Part shown: positions 21,173 through 32,610 of the stretch, piece by piece
Layout: the number at the start of each line of letters is the position of its first letter
Position numbering within the stretch: position 1 is the first letter of the stretch
DNA from: Haematobia irritans
Lineage: Eukaryota > Arthropoda > Insecta > Diptera > Muscidae
NCBI RefSeq assembly: GCF_050003625.1
Contig: NC_134397.1
Coordinates: forward strand, 69,786,669-69,850,668
Length of the DNA stretch: 64,000 nucleotides
Reading direction: 5' to 3'
Notes under the pieces: model-generated
The model's input: only the letters and a program-made list of their open reading frames with translations
The model's database searches: none
Told to the model about the DNA's origin: nothing
Position numbers and translations under genes: made by a program

Positions 21173-21447
21173 TAGTTTAATATATACCACTTATGGACTA
21201 TGTAGTATATATTACGGTGTTAGGAAGTTTTAAGATATCTTGCCATCGACAAGTGTTACCGCAACCCAAGTAATTCGATTGTGGATGACAGTCTTCAGTA
21301 GAAGTTTCTACGCGAACCATGGTGGAGGGTACATAAGCTTCGGCCTGGCCGAACTTACGGCCGTATATGCTTGTTTGATTTAAAATCTTTGTGGAGGGTG
21401 TATAAGTTCTGTCATCACCGAAATTAGGGCCATACTTACTCGTTTTT
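21173..21447 (+). mobile_element. Two further HINE 3' ends in series
   Basis: 21180-21374 repeats the subfamily-2 3' region (TTGCCATCG, AAGTAATTCGATTGTGG, hairpin TTCGGCCTGGCCGAA, GTATATGCTTGTTT). 21375-21447 is a shorter, more decayed third end (TGGAGGGTGTATAAG, TACTTACTCG). Three successive termini follow one 5' end. Confidence 0.65.
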
Positions 21448-21635
21448 AATTACGAATCACATAAATTGAATTTATACTTTAAATATTGTCAAACCCTGTA
21501 GAACGTTCATCGACCTTTTCCATTTTTGAAGTCTAACAGTTGAAGTCGAAACTGTTTGTTATTATTCTCTTCACCATTGATTATTTTGCCATTTTTTTTT
21601 CATCCGTATAAAGTATAAATATTCTTCATATAATA
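21448..21635. other. Spacer, nothing recognised
   Basis: AT-rich; a short CCGTATAAAGTATAAATATTC resembles a HINE 5' body fragment. Confidence 0.35.
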
Positions 21636-22880
21636 CACTGTTAGAAAAATATGTTTTTCATATGTTCCGATGTAAACAAAATGTGTTTCGGGCACGATTT
21701 TAAACCACAATATATTTAAGTGCGAACATGTAATGTTCCTAAACTAACACTAAATGTTTGGGACATCTATGTTAATATGTTAGAATATATTATGTTTGGG
21801 ACATGAATGTTTCACAAAAATCATATGTGTGAATACAAACATATATAAATTTACAAATTTCGACTAAACATACATATGTTGTGATATTTTATTCAAAGCA
21901 ACAGAGAGAGCATAGAGAGAAATAGAGATGGAAACCGGGAGAGTTGACGAAAGATATCAATATAACACAGCAAAAGAGTCAAAAGAGAACAATTTCTGTG
22001 AAACCGCTTGTATGTTGTTTCGGAAAACTGTTTTATGATAAGGCCAAAAATTTGATATGTTTAAGTCTAAATATTATTTAATTTGAATAAAGAGAATATA
22101 CACTCTGAACCAAGAGAATAGACATTTGAAAAACAAACAGCTTATGTTTTCGCCTTGAGAGCAGCATTTTATGTATGTGTGGACATGTGTTTTGTTTATC
22201 ATTTTGGCATTATGGGCACAATTTTTTTCTTGGTTCGTTAAGAGAAATCAGGGGTCTTCATAAAAATAACGAAAGGGCACTATACTCTTGTTAGAGTTGG
22301 GACAGTAAAATGAAATAAGGAGGAAATAGTGAAAAATTACACAGTAAAATGTAAAAAAACAAACTTTAGTTCCTCTTTATTTAAAAGTAGTCCACGAGGA
22401 GTTGACGGACACCATCAAATATAAAAGCGGGCATTAAGTTCGAGTTTTACAGCTAAAACAATTTAAAAAGTTTATTTTCTTTAAAATGAATTATTAAAGA
22501 AAAATAAAAGGAATTTTAGAGTGATGGTGTTAAATGCTAGTAAAAAACTGTTCACTCCTAAATAAATTTATGTTTATATTATAAAATTATGTATGTATGT
22601 TTATACTCGACACCACGTTCTTCTTTTGTTAGTTTTTGAATTCCTTCCAAATTTTAAAGTTTTGTACAAAAACAGTTTTTTATTACAAGATTGTTATTTT
22701 GCAATAAAAAATAATATTTTATCCAAAAATCAGTCAATTTCGTTTATATCAAGCACTGTTACTGACTATAAATCTTTAATAACACACATTTCGAAGTTTC
22801 ATTAAAAAAAATTAATATAGTATAAATATAAATGTGTAAATTAACAAAAAAAAAAAAAAACAAAACAAAAAAAAATGTTC

Positions 22881-22952
22881 GGTCGGAGCAGGGATTGAAC
22901 CCACGACCCTTTGCATGCAAGGCAGACATGCTAACCACTGCTCCACGTGGCA
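22881..22952 (-). repeat. tRNA-like module (type 1) in X2
   Basis: Minus strand: CCACGTGGAGCAGTGGTTAGCATG..., CTTGCATGCAAAGGG, B box GGTTCAATCC. Confidence 0.65.
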
Positions 22953-23066
22953 AACAAATGTATGTTTCTGTTAAATAATGTTATGTTTGCATGGGCTCGT
23001 GGGCGCTGCAAACTATGCTATATAAATGTAACTTAAAACGATAATTATCTACTGGTGACTATAACA

Positions 23067-23139
23067 GCTACGTAGCCCAGTGGATAGTGTGTTGGCTTAC
23101 AAACTGTATGGTCCTCGGTTCGATTCTCCGTGCAGGCGA
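23067..23139 (+). repeat. tRNA-like module (type 2) in X2
   Basis: A box TAGCCCAGTGG, B box GGTTCGATTC, tail GCAGGCGAAAGG. Confidence 0.68.
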
Positions 23140-23449
23140 AAGGTAAAATTTAAAAAATTTATAAAAGTGAATAATTTCTTCAACATTATTTGTATTACAG
23201 AGAAAGGTTCCAATAACTAAAAAATTTCGTGGAAGTGAAAATAACGAGTATGTTCGGGAATGAGCACAATCGTGTTTGGGAAAAATTCTTCCAAGCATAT
23301 AATATTTTTGGCTCAAAATGCTTCCAAACATATAATATGTTCACATAAAACAAACATATTAATGTTTCGGCAGTATGCAATAATATATGTGCTTCCTGCA
23401 AAATATGTTTGGAACATATGTTAAAGAAGCGATTTTTTTTGAGGGTGTA

Positions 23450-24413
23450 TAAACGATCTAAAGATGTCTAACTGCTATCAACAACACAGTTCATGTGGCG
23501 AAATTAAACACAGATTCAGTTGAATCAAAGTGGAAAATCAGAAAATACTACTTATTTAAGTTCCAGATGGTAGTATAAAACAAAAATCTACATTACTACA
23601 TTCATATAGATGCTAATATTAATGTCATCATCGGTTAATGTAAACCTGTAAAAGAAATTTAAAATTGCAATTATAAACCTATATCTGGTATAAAAATAAC
23701 ATATCCAGAAGGAATCAGAAGATTTCAGTTTTTTATCTGAATTTGAAACATATAATTAAAAAATTACCTGGTATAAAACACAATAAATCCAAAACAATCA
23801 TAGGTCTTTCAAAAATTTATAATTTCTACCCTGATATCAATCATTGTTTGGCAAATATTTTGAACGCTATACAAGACCATGAAACGGATAATTTAGATTA
23901 AGCTATGTTAATTTTTTGTTTTAATAAACTTGATAATAATAATGGGGTTTCATAAAAGCTTTTCACAAACCAAAATTTGGCAAATGTGTATTTCATTGCC
24001 TAAAGTCATGAAAGATGCTAAATTGTAAACATAAATTAAAACATTATGTAAAATTTTTAATGACCTGCTTGATTAACAAAAGCGCTAAATATAGTTCTGT
24101 TGTAATAACAACTTTTCATTTTATTTTAGAAATTTTTCTAATACGAAAGGAAAAAATTATACACGGCTGAAAGAAGATCCATACTGAATCACAGGTACCA
24201 TCTATAGTATACGAGAAATTCATTTAAAGAGAATTTTAAATTTTAGACTGGAATGACAAAGGGATTGTCATTAGAATCAAAAGGATTACTTTATGGTTTT
24301 TACACCGAAAAAAGTGTACTGTTTACAATTTATAAATTGTACTCCACAGTTTGCAATTTCCACAAAACATCGTCAAAACCAGAAAAATTTAATGTCCTGT
24401 TGCACTTTTTAAC
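23450..24413. other. AT-rich sequence, no feature recognised
   Basis: No repeat terminus of the families in this window and no plausible coding frame. The 76-codon frame at 24253-24483 runs into X3. Confidence 0.45.
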
Positions 24414-24734
24414 TGCACTGTTAGAAAAATATCTTTTCATATGTTCCGATATAAACAAAATGTGTTTCGGGCACAATTTTTAAACACAATATATTTAAGT
24501 ACAAACATGTAATGTTCCTAAAGTAACACTAAATGTTTTGGACACTTATTTTAGAATAACGGTTGGATGATAAGTCCCCGGTCCGACACATAGATGGCGC
24601 TAGTATTAAATGCATATTATTTTTATGTAGTACCAACCTTCAAATGATTTGTGTCAAAATTTGATGTCTGTAAGTCAATTAGTTTGTGAGATAGAGCGTC
24701 TTTTGTGAAACAATTTTTGTTATTGTGAAAAAAA

Positions 24735-25909
24735 ATGGGAAAAATGGAATTTCGTGTTTTGATAAAATACTGTTTTCTGAAGGGGAAAAATACGGTGGAA
24801 GCAAAAACTTGGCTTGATAATGAGTTTCCGGACTCTGCCCCAGGGAAATCAACAATAATTGATTGGTATGAAAAATTCAAGCGTGGTGAAATGAGCACGG
24901 AGGACGGTGAACGCAGTGGACGCCCGAAAGAGATGGTTACCGACGAAAACATCAAAAAAATCCACAAAATGATTTTGAATGACCTAAAATGAAGTTGATC
25001 GAGATAGCAGAGGCCTTAAAGATATCAAAGGAACGTGTTGGTCATATCATTCATCAATATTTGGATATGCGGAAGCTCTGTGCAAAATGGGTGCTGCGCG
25101 AGCTCACATTTGACCAAAAACAACAACGTGTTGATGATTCTGAGCGGTGTTTGCAGCTGTTAACTCGTAATACACCCGAGTTTTTCCGTCGATATGTGAC
25201 AATGGATGAAACATGGCTCCATCACTACACTCCTGAGTCCAATCGACAGTCGGCTGAGTGGACAGCGACCGGTGAACCGTCTCCGAAGCATGGAAAGAAT
25301 CAATGCGTATGGAATAATTTTTATCGATTATCTTGAGAAGGGAAAAACCATCAACAGTGACTATTATATGGCGTTATTGGAGCGTTTGAAGGTCGAAATC
25401 GCGGCAAAACGGCCCCATATGAAGAAGAAAAAAGTGTTGTTCCACCAAGAAAATGCACCGCGCCACAAGTCATTGAGAACGATGGCAAAAATTCATGAAT
25501 TGGGTTTCGAATTGCTTCCCCACCCACCGTATTCTCCAGATCTGGCACCCAGCGACTTTTTCTTGTTCTCAGATCTCAAAAGGATGCTCCCAGGGAAAAA
25601 ATTTTAAATATATTCATTAATACAATGAAAATATTCGTTAATAGTACGAAACGTTACGTTGATTGACAGAAAATTCGTTATAATAACGAAAAATTTCGTT
25701 GTATTAACGAATTTGTTTCGTTGACTGACTTTTAACGACACATTTCGTTAATATAACGAAACTTTTCCTATTAGTGCAATGAAGAGGTGATCGCCGAAAC
25801 TGAGGCCTATTTTGAGGCAAAACAGAAGGAGTACTACCAAAATGGTATCAAAAAATTGGAAGGTCGTTATAATCGTTGTATCGCTCTTGAAGGGAACTAT
25901 GTTGAATAA
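24735..25909 (+). pseudogene. mariner A transposase, inactivated
   Basis: A Himar1-like transposase (intact form about 348 aa, cut-and-paste DDE nuclease) in pieces. 24735-24992 encodes the N-terminal HTH part (FRVLIKYCFLKGKNTVEAKT) and ends by a 1-bp deletion at NDLK. 24989-25336 continues from MKLIEIAEAL through the first catalytic motif VTMDETWLHHY. A deletion of roughly 40 bp near 25297 then shifts frame into 25206-25607, which holds HQENAPRHKS and PYSPDLAPSDFFLF. The second catalytic Asp is Glu here (E...34 residues...D). A MITE fragment at 25606-25776 breaks the C-terminus, which resumes CNEEVIAE-like and ends EGNYVE at about 25909. Non-functional on four counts. Confidence 0.92.
25606..25776 (-). 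mobile_element. M2: truncated M-family MITE inside mariner A
   Basis: CATTAATACAATGAAAATATTCG ... ACTTTTCCTATTAGTG aligns with M3 but lacks about 60 bp of its start. It replaces a few bases of the transposase between GGGAAAAAATTT and GCAATGAAGAGG. No TA duplication remains. Confidence 0.75.
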
Positions 25910-26147
25910 TAAAAACGAATTTTGACAAAAAAAATGTGTTTTTCTTTATTAGACCGGGGGCTTATCAGGCAACCGTTATGTTATGCTTGGGGCATGAATG
26001 TTTCATAAAAATAATATGTGTAAATATAAACATATATAAATTTACAAATTTCAAGTAAACATATATATGTTGTGATATTTTATTCAAACAGCGACTGAGT
26101 ATAGAGAAAGAAATAGAGATGGACACCGGGAGGGTTGACGAAAGATA

Positions 26148-27562
26148 CACTGGTAGAAAAACGTTTCGTACTATTAACGAACGGGCTTCGTTGATTATTT
26201 TTCGTTAATATTACGAAATTTTTCGTTATGAGAACGAAAGTGATCGTTAATACAACGAAATCAATCGTTAAAGGACAATTTTGTGTTTTGGTTTTTCGTT
26301 ATATTAATGAAACACGTTTCGTTAATATTACGAATATTAACTTTGTAATTTTTTCAAGAATTGGAATAAAATTTTTTTCCAAGATGAAATTATTATAATC
26401 ATTTGCACATAGAGAGTAACTTTTGGAAACTTTTAGCCCTTAAAACAGTCGTTTTATATACTCCAAAACTGGAATTGAAAATTTCATTTATAAAACGAAA
26501 GCGATCGTTAATATAATGATATGGATCGTTAAAAAATAAATTTTAAATTGTTATATTTCGTCATATTAATGAAATATGTTCATTAATAATACGAATGGGA
26601 GTTTGAGTATTGCTGCCTCTTCTTACTCTCTCTCTCTCTAAAACGTCTCTCCATACTCTCTCTAATACGTCTGTAGCATCTATGTAATTTGTACATACAC
26701 ATGTAAGCATGCGTGTGCGTCTTGGAAAAAAAACGGTAAAAAGTTCAACAGAAAACTTGTCTGATGGGCAAACCTTAACAACATTTACGTTCTTTTCGCT
26801 GAAGAGTGCACAGGCTCATTACAGTTTCGTTGTGCATAATAAACATAGATGGTGGGTGAGTTAAATTGGTGTTTTTTGTATATTCGCAAGAAATTTAGTA
26901 TAAATTTTTAATCTTTAGTGAAAATGCCCCGGGGAAGTGAACTTTCAGATGAAGAAGGCAGAACAATTAACGTAATGAACCTTGGTTGCAAAAAAATTGG
27001 ATAAATGGACACGGCGATACGAATATCATTTTTTGGTCTTAGAAATAAGAGGATTTTTTCCCAAGTGAAAGTCACAATATGTGATTATTAAATTACTTAA
27101 TTTATCAATAAATATTATTTCCTACTGTATATAAATCATATTTCAAAAATCTTAACAAAAAATAATACACTACCAATGACTACACTCAAATGCAATAATT
27201 GGTTGGGTTTCATTAATATAACGTTTGTGTTCATTTATACAACGTTCGCCTTTCATTCATACAATGAAAAAACTAGGTTCATACAATGAATGATTTTCAT
27301 TCATACAACGTATAAGCTGCATCCATACAATGAATAAATTTCATTCATACAACGAATAATATTCGTTAATACAACGAAAAGGCTACGTAAAAGCAACGTA
27401 ATTATTCGTTAATACTACGAAATGTATTCCATAAAGGGTTTCGTAAATATAACGTAAAATTACGTTGTTATAACGAAATGCTACGTTGGCTGACTTTTAA
27501 TGAAGAATTTCGTTAATACAACGTAGAAATTCATCGTATTAACGAAACTTTTTCTAACAGTG
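26148..27562 (+). mobile_element. Tc1-like relic, 1415 bp, likely parent of the M MITEs
   Basis: Termini CACTGGTAGAAAAACGTTTCG and (reversed) CACTGTTAGAAAAAGTTTCG, duplicated TA (26146-26147, 27563-27564). X2 near 21951 gives the empty site (AAAGA-TA-TCAA). The long subterminal regions are TTCGTTAATA/AACGAA repeats, as in M1 and M3. A short transposase-like N-terminus is at 26924-26990. A TC microsatellite lies at about 26620-26640. Confidence 0.82.
26924..26990 (+). pseudogene. Tc1-like transposase N-terminal fragment
   Basis: ATG followed by MPRGSELSDEEGRTINVMN, which resembles the MPRGxxLSxxERGxI start typical of Tc1-like transposases ahead of the first HTH. The frame closes after about 22 codons (GCKKIG then stop). 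The downstream sequence to 27180 shows no further recognisable transposase. Similarity is short, so the call rests partly on its central position inside a TA-flanked inverted-repeat element. Confidence 0.55.
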
Positions 27563-27765
27563 TATCAACATAACACATCGAGAGAATCAAAAGAGAGCAA
27601 TTTCCGTGAAACTGTTTGTATGTTGTTTCGGAAAACTGTTTTATGATAAGGCCAAAAATGTCATATGCTTAAGTCTCAATATTATTTAATTTGAACATTA
27701 GAATGAGTATTCGGAGTAAAGAGAATAGACATTCGGAACCAAGAGAATAGATACTTGAAAATAAA

Positions 27766-28500
27766 GTAAGTAAAGTAGAAAGTAGGACGGGGCCGACTAT
27801 ATCATACCCTAAACCACCCTTACTGAATTAGTAATCATAAGCATTTGTGGGGTAACATTGATATAGGTCTGGGAGATATACCGCAGTTGCATATTTAAGA
27901 AAATTACGGGGTACATGTTTATGGGTGCTTTGCCTCAATCTGACTATAGCTCATAATCAGTGTTGCCAGGGAAAATGTTGGGTTTACCCTACAAGGACAA
28001 AATAAGTTCCCTACTTTCCCATACATTCCCAAACAATTTTCCCTACAATATGTTTCGTTAAATTTAAACAAATCTTACTAAACAAAAATGTGTTTTATTA
28101 TCTTAAAACATGAATATGCAACATATATAACTTAGAATATAAATTTTTATTACCACCACGGTTGCCACAGTTGGTAGAATTCTACTCAAAATAGTATTTT
28201 TTCTTGTTAAATCTCTATTAAAATAAAATTTTGGAAAACTTTTTTTAATAGAGTTTTTTTGAGAAATTTTTCTATAGAAATAACATTTTGATAATAAATT
28301 CTATAGGAATAAAATTTTGAGAAAAAATTCCATAGAAATAACATTATGAAATTTTTTTTATAGAAATAATATTTTTAAAAAAAATTCTATGGAAATACAA
28401 TTTTGACAAAATTTTCTATAGAAATAAAATGTTGACAAAGTTTTCTACAATAATAAAGTTTTGACAAAAATTTCTATAGAAATATTTGTTTATTAATAAG
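27766..28500 (-). mobile_element. HINE fragment, 3' part (reverse), inside X3
   Basis: AAGTAAAGTAGAAAGTAGGACGGGGCCGACTATATC (terminus with hairpin) is followed by sequence that is an inverted copy of 57490-57948 (TTCCCATACATTCCC, ACCACGGTTGCC) and the 29-bp array at 28245-28490. The 5' part is absent. Confidence 0.72.
28245..28490. repeat. 29-bp minisatellite
   Basis: Degenerate units (TCTATAGAAATA, ATTTTGACAAAATTT) on the array side of the HINE 3' fragment. Confidence 0.8.
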
Positions 28501-28657
28501 TAGTCCAAGAGGAGTTGACAGACACCTTCAAATATAAAAGCGGGCATTAACTTCGGGTTTTGCAGCTAAAACAATTGAAAAAGTTTATTTTCTTAAAAAT
28601 GAATTATTAAAGAAAAGGGCAAAACAGGGTCATTTTATATCGATAATGCCAACTTAA

Positions 28658-30266
28658 CCCTTTCGACCCTAAAGTTGCCTGTGGGCAACTTTTTGTGTTT
28701 TGAGACTCACTGTCAGCGTTGTTTTTATTTTTGTTCATAAAACTGTAACGGTATCGAAAGCTACAAGTGTTTTCTACAAGTTGAATGGAAAATCAGCTAA
28801 TTTGGTTGTCAATTAGTAAAAAAATTTTCATTAATACGCACGTACCTCAAGAAAAAAATATTTGCGAATTTAAAAAGAGGTTTTTATACATGTGACTTTT
28901 TTCAAAAATTACAACTAAAATGTTAAAAGTTTTTATTAAATCTATTGTAGTACATGTCAAATAAAATATTTCTGGAAGTCAAATCTTAGAATTGCAAAAA
29001 AACAACTGATGGGAAATTTTTAAAATTGAAAAGTTGCCTGTGGGCAACTTTGGGCAATTGTGGTAGTAAAATTACATATTTTTGATTATAAGTCCTGGAG
29101 AAAAAAGGTTTGAAAAACAATGATTTTGAAAAAATTGGGATGTCCCAGTGACGAGAAATGCGGCGATGATGTGGAAAACATATCTGCAGTGCAGTGGGGA
29201 ATTTGGAAGGAATCGTAAAAAGGGAGGAAGCCACTTCTTGGCAACATACTAGTGGATTAGCACGAATATTGATGCTTTATAATACTTTGGTTTTTAAATT
29301 GACATGGGTTAAAAACAAAAAAAAAAAAAAACAAAACATTTTCGTGAGTCACGCGTGATTCACGCGAAGCCGTGAATGAAATTTAAACCAAATCTCGTTA
29401 ATGAAATTTAAACGAAACCTCGTGAATGTGCGTGAACAGGATTAAAGAAAAATGTGTGGCGCGTGAGCGTGAGTAAAAATCAAATTGTGTTCGTGATTGT
29501 GAGTGAGTAAACTTTCTCCGAAATCACGCTTCCGATAAAAATTTACTTTCACGATCCAACCCACGCTCACAATCCAACTCACGCTCAAGACAAAATTCAC
29601 GTTAACAATAAAATTCATATTCACGGTAAAACAGACACAAAAAGTCACAATCACGAACAAATTCACGTTCACGATTAAATTCAAGCTCACCGATTTTAAT
29701 CACCTTTACATATTTGATCACGCTTAAGATTTCAATAGCGTGAGTCACGAGAAATTTCGTTAATTACCAGAATTTTATTTGTCGTGTTCCGAAAATATTC
29801 GTGACTTACGACAATCTCACGACAAATCTGAATTACGAAAATTGTCGTGAATCGTGCGAAAGCGTGAGACATAAACATTGTTCATGTGTGAGCGTGTGCG
29901 AGTATGACTTTTCATTTCGTGACCGTGAATTCCTACCCACATGGCATGCGTGAGTACAAATATTTCTTCGTGAATGTGTTTGAGCGTGATTGAAATTCCG
30001 CTCACGCGCGCATCTAAGTGTATATTTACTGCAAAATAACAAAAAACTTAACAAAAATCCAATAAAACGTAATACGTCTATCATTACAAAACAAAATAGT
30101 TCGTAGTCACAATTGCCCAAAGTTGCCCACAGGCAACATTCTCTACCGCCTATACGAATGGGCGTGGCGACCCGAAATTTTGGCTAGACGCTTCTTAAAT
30201 GACTTCAACATGATTAAAAGTAAAAAAAATTTTAGCGATACCTATAAAAATTCGGGGTCGAAAGGG
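28658..30266. mobile_element. piggyBac-like non-autonomous element, 1609 bp
   Basis: Perfect 12-bp terminal inverted repeats CCCTTTCGACCC, flanked on both sides by TTAA (28654-28657 and 30267-30270), the piggyBac superfamily target. No transposase frame. Near both ends and at 29031 lies the word TTGCCTGTGGGCAA or its inverse (28674-28687, 29033-29046, 30122-30135), with self-complementary TTGCC/GGCAA arms. The middle (29340-30010) is CACG-type repeat. Confidence 0.88.
29340..30010. repeat. CACG-type cluster inside the piggyBac-like element
   Basis: TCACGCGTGATTCACGCG, GTGAATGTGCGTGAAC, TTCACGTTCACG and similar words; the same kind of sequence as 2530-3020. Confidence 0.75.
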
Positions 30267-30659
30267 TTAATACCTGCCTTAAAGGTAGAAATGAAATTAA
30301 GTACAAAACATGATAAGTTTTAAATGCATTTAAAATGGTGTTAAATGCTAGTAAAAAATTGTTCACGCCTAAATAAATTTATGTGTATATTATGAAATTA
30401 TTTATGTACGTTTATACTCGACTCCACGTTCTTCTTTTGTTAGAGTTTTTGAATTCCCTCCAAAATTTCAAACTTTTATACCAAAAACAGTTTTTTTTGT
30501 TACAAAATTGTTAGTTTTGCAATAAAAAAATAATATTTTATTCAAAAGCTCAGGCCATTTCATTTATATCAAGCACTGTTTCTGATTGTAAATCTTTAAT
30601 AACCCACATTTCGAAGTTTCATTATAAAAATTTTATATAGTGTAAATATAAATGTGTTC

Positions 30660-30731
30660 GGTCGGAGCAGGGATTGAATCCACCACCCTTTGCATGCAAG
30701 GCGGACATCCTTACCATTGCTTCACGTGGCA
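30660..30731 (-). repeat. tRNA-like module (type 1) in X3
   Basis: Inverse of 22881-22952 type with several substitutions; B box decayed to GGATTCAATC. Confidence 0.6.
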
Positions 30732-30842
30732 AAAAATTTTTGTTTCTGTTAAATAATGTTGTTTGCATGGGCTCGTGGGCGCTGCAAACTATGCTATATA
30801 AATGTAACTTATAACGATAATTTTCTACTGGTGACTATAACA

Positions 30843-30915
30843 GCTACGTAGCCCAGTGGATAGTGTGTTGGCTTACAAACTGTATGGTCCTCGGTGCGAT
30901 TCCCCGTCCTGGCGA
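30843..30915 (+). repeat. tRNA-like module (type 2) in X3
   Basis: A box TAGCCCAGTGG intact, B box changed to GGTGCGATTCC. Confidence 0.6.
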
Positions 30916-31240
30916 AAGGTAAAATTTAAAAATTTAAAAAATTATAAAATTGAATAATTTCTTCAATATTATTTGTATTACAGCAAAAGGTGTCAAGAAC
31001 TAAAAAATTTCGTGGAAGTGAAAATTATGTGAGAGAATGAGCACAATCTTCTTTGGGGAAAACTCCTCCAAGCATATAATATTTTTGGGCTCAAAATGCA
31101 TCCGCACATATAATATGTTCACATAAAACAAACATATTAATGTTTCGGCAGTATCCCATAATATTTGTGATTCCTGCAAAATATGTTAGGGAAGCGATTT
31201 TTTTGAAGGTGTGCAATTCACGAAATTACACCCCCTCATA

Positions 31241-31384
31241 GTAGGTTAGGTTAGGTATAGTGGCAGCCCGATATTTCAGGCTCACTTAGAATATTCAGTC
31301 CAATGTGATACCACAGTGGTGAACTTCTCTCTTATCACCTAAATGCTGCCCTTGCCATTGAGCTTAACATAGACTCGGGCAGAG
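31241..31384 (-). mobile_element. SINE fragment (reverse)
   Basis: GGTTAGGTTAGG then GGCAGCCCGATATTTCAGGC ... AACATAGACTCGGGCAG: the 3' half of the SINE in reverse, lacking the tRNA head. Confidence 0.8.
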
Positions 31385-31790
31385 TTTTATGCTCGTGTGC
31401 GGTATTATTTTCGTGAGCGTATTTTTCCGAAATTCGTTACTCAGGCACACTCACGAAGAAATTATTCGTGAGTCACGACAATTTCGTGTCACGTGCATAC
31501 CTCTACTTTGTACTAAAAAGTTAAAAAATCCACTTCATTTATAAACAAAACTATTGCAAAAATGGTTCCAATTAAAATTTTAATTGAATTTTGAAAATAT
31601 TACATTGAAAATATAACTAATTTTACATGTTTATTAATTTAAATAAAATCACAAAATTAATTATATAAATTATCACAATCAAAAAATTAGTTTTATAGAT
31701 TAATTTATATAATTAAATTGAAGGACGTTCAAATAAAAATTAATTGAATCAATTAATTTCGTGATTGAATAGTAGAATTGTTTTCTACTA
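31385..31790. repeat. CACG cluster followed by degenerate CAATTAA repeat
   Basis: 31385-31500 carries GCTCGTGTGCGG, CGTGAGCG, ACTCACGAAG. 31560-31790 carries TTCCAATTAAAATTTTAATTG and TTAATTTCGTGATTG, a diverged CAATTAA element without clear ends. Confidence 0.65.
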
Positions 31791-32608
31791 TTCGATCATA
31801 TATTTCAGAAGCAAATATTTAGAAACGGGAATGAAAAAAAGAATTTTTTTTAGCATTAATTGTAAATTTTGTTTGTCTAAAATTTCGTTCCTCGAAAAAA
31901 AAATGTTTTTTCTTTCAGCAGGGCCTTTAGGGAAACTTTAAATTTCTAATATTTTTGAAGAATTTACACCGTGAATTTACCGTGATATCAAATAAATTAA
32001 TAATAATAGTTTTTCTTTACAATGAAATTTATTCAAATGGCATTTAATCATTTAAGCGTATCATAACGAAAGATTGTCAAGCTAAAATGATTCCAGCTGA
32101 CACGCTTCTCCAAAATAAGCACTGATATTTCTTTTTGTTAAAAAATCGATGTAATTTTTTGAATATTTAACGAATTCTGCCGCCGCCACCTCCATTCATG
32201 CCAATAGCACTTACTTAAGGCCATTCGATCGTTGCCGAGACTTGTAATCATAATTAAGAAAATGTTTTGACTGTTGATTAATTAAAATTTTAATATTTTC
32301 AGATTTGGATTGATGAGCATGCGTGTTTTATTTCAAACAATTTTGTGTAAATTTTTATATTTCTTCGAAAATAGGCAACACATTAACCAAACTACCCATA
32401 GACAATTTAATTACTAGAATTTTATGTAAATTACTATGGGAAACGCGTGTTTGATAGCTGTTTTTTTCTCAATTTTGAAAAAAAAATAATATTGAATTTT
32501 GTTAAATTTTTAAATTCTGTGAACTACTAATATTTGATGTTGAAGCAAAGGGTCATTTTTAATAGCATTAAGAAGGGCTCTAAACTCGCAACGTATGATA
32601 TTGGAAGT
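31791..32608. other. AT-rich sequence, no feature recognised
   Basis: No known repeat end and no plausible coding frame. Confidence 0.45.
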
Positions 32609-32610
32609 TA

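Larger units (their letters stand above)
21636..23447 (+). mobile_element. X2: complete 1812-bp X element with tRNA-like modules
   Basis: Left CACTGTTAGAAAAATATG, right (reversed) CACCCTCAAAAAAAATCGC, TA on both sides (21634-21635, 23448-23449). The core at about 22590-23140 is an inverted Y-like segment with tRNA-like modules at 22881-22952 (-) and 23067-23139 (+). It is the uninterrupted counterpart of X3 and proves two of the insertions there. No transposase frame. Confidence 0.82.
24559..25976 (+). mobile_element. Mariner A: irritans-group (Himar1-like) mariner
   Basis: Terminal repeats (left ACGGTTGGATGATAAGTCCC; right in inverse as ACGGTTGCCTGATAAGCCC) flanked by duplicated TA (24557-24558, 25977-25978). 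X2 at about 21782 has the uninterrupted site (TTAGAA-TA-TATTATG). Both ends lack one A of the Himar1 consensus ACAGGTTGG. Carries a broken transposase and an M-type MITE fragment. Confidence 0.9.
24416..31211 (+). mobile_element. X3: X element expanded to 6.8 kb by nested insertions
   Basis: Left CACTGTTAGAAAAATATC, right ...GATTTTTTTGAAGGTG, with TG on both sides (24414-24415, 31212-31213). Removing mariner A, the Tc1-like relic, the HINE fragment and the piggyBac-like element leaves about 1.6 kb colinear with X2 (1.8 kb). About 0.2 kb matching 22150-22370 was lost at the HINE fragment. Confidence 0.8.

Noticed and set aside
26148..27562. TTCGTTAATA/AACGAA tracts as an independent satellite
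   Set aside because: They are confined to the subterminal parts of M-family elements and the Tc1-like relic bounded by TA duplications.
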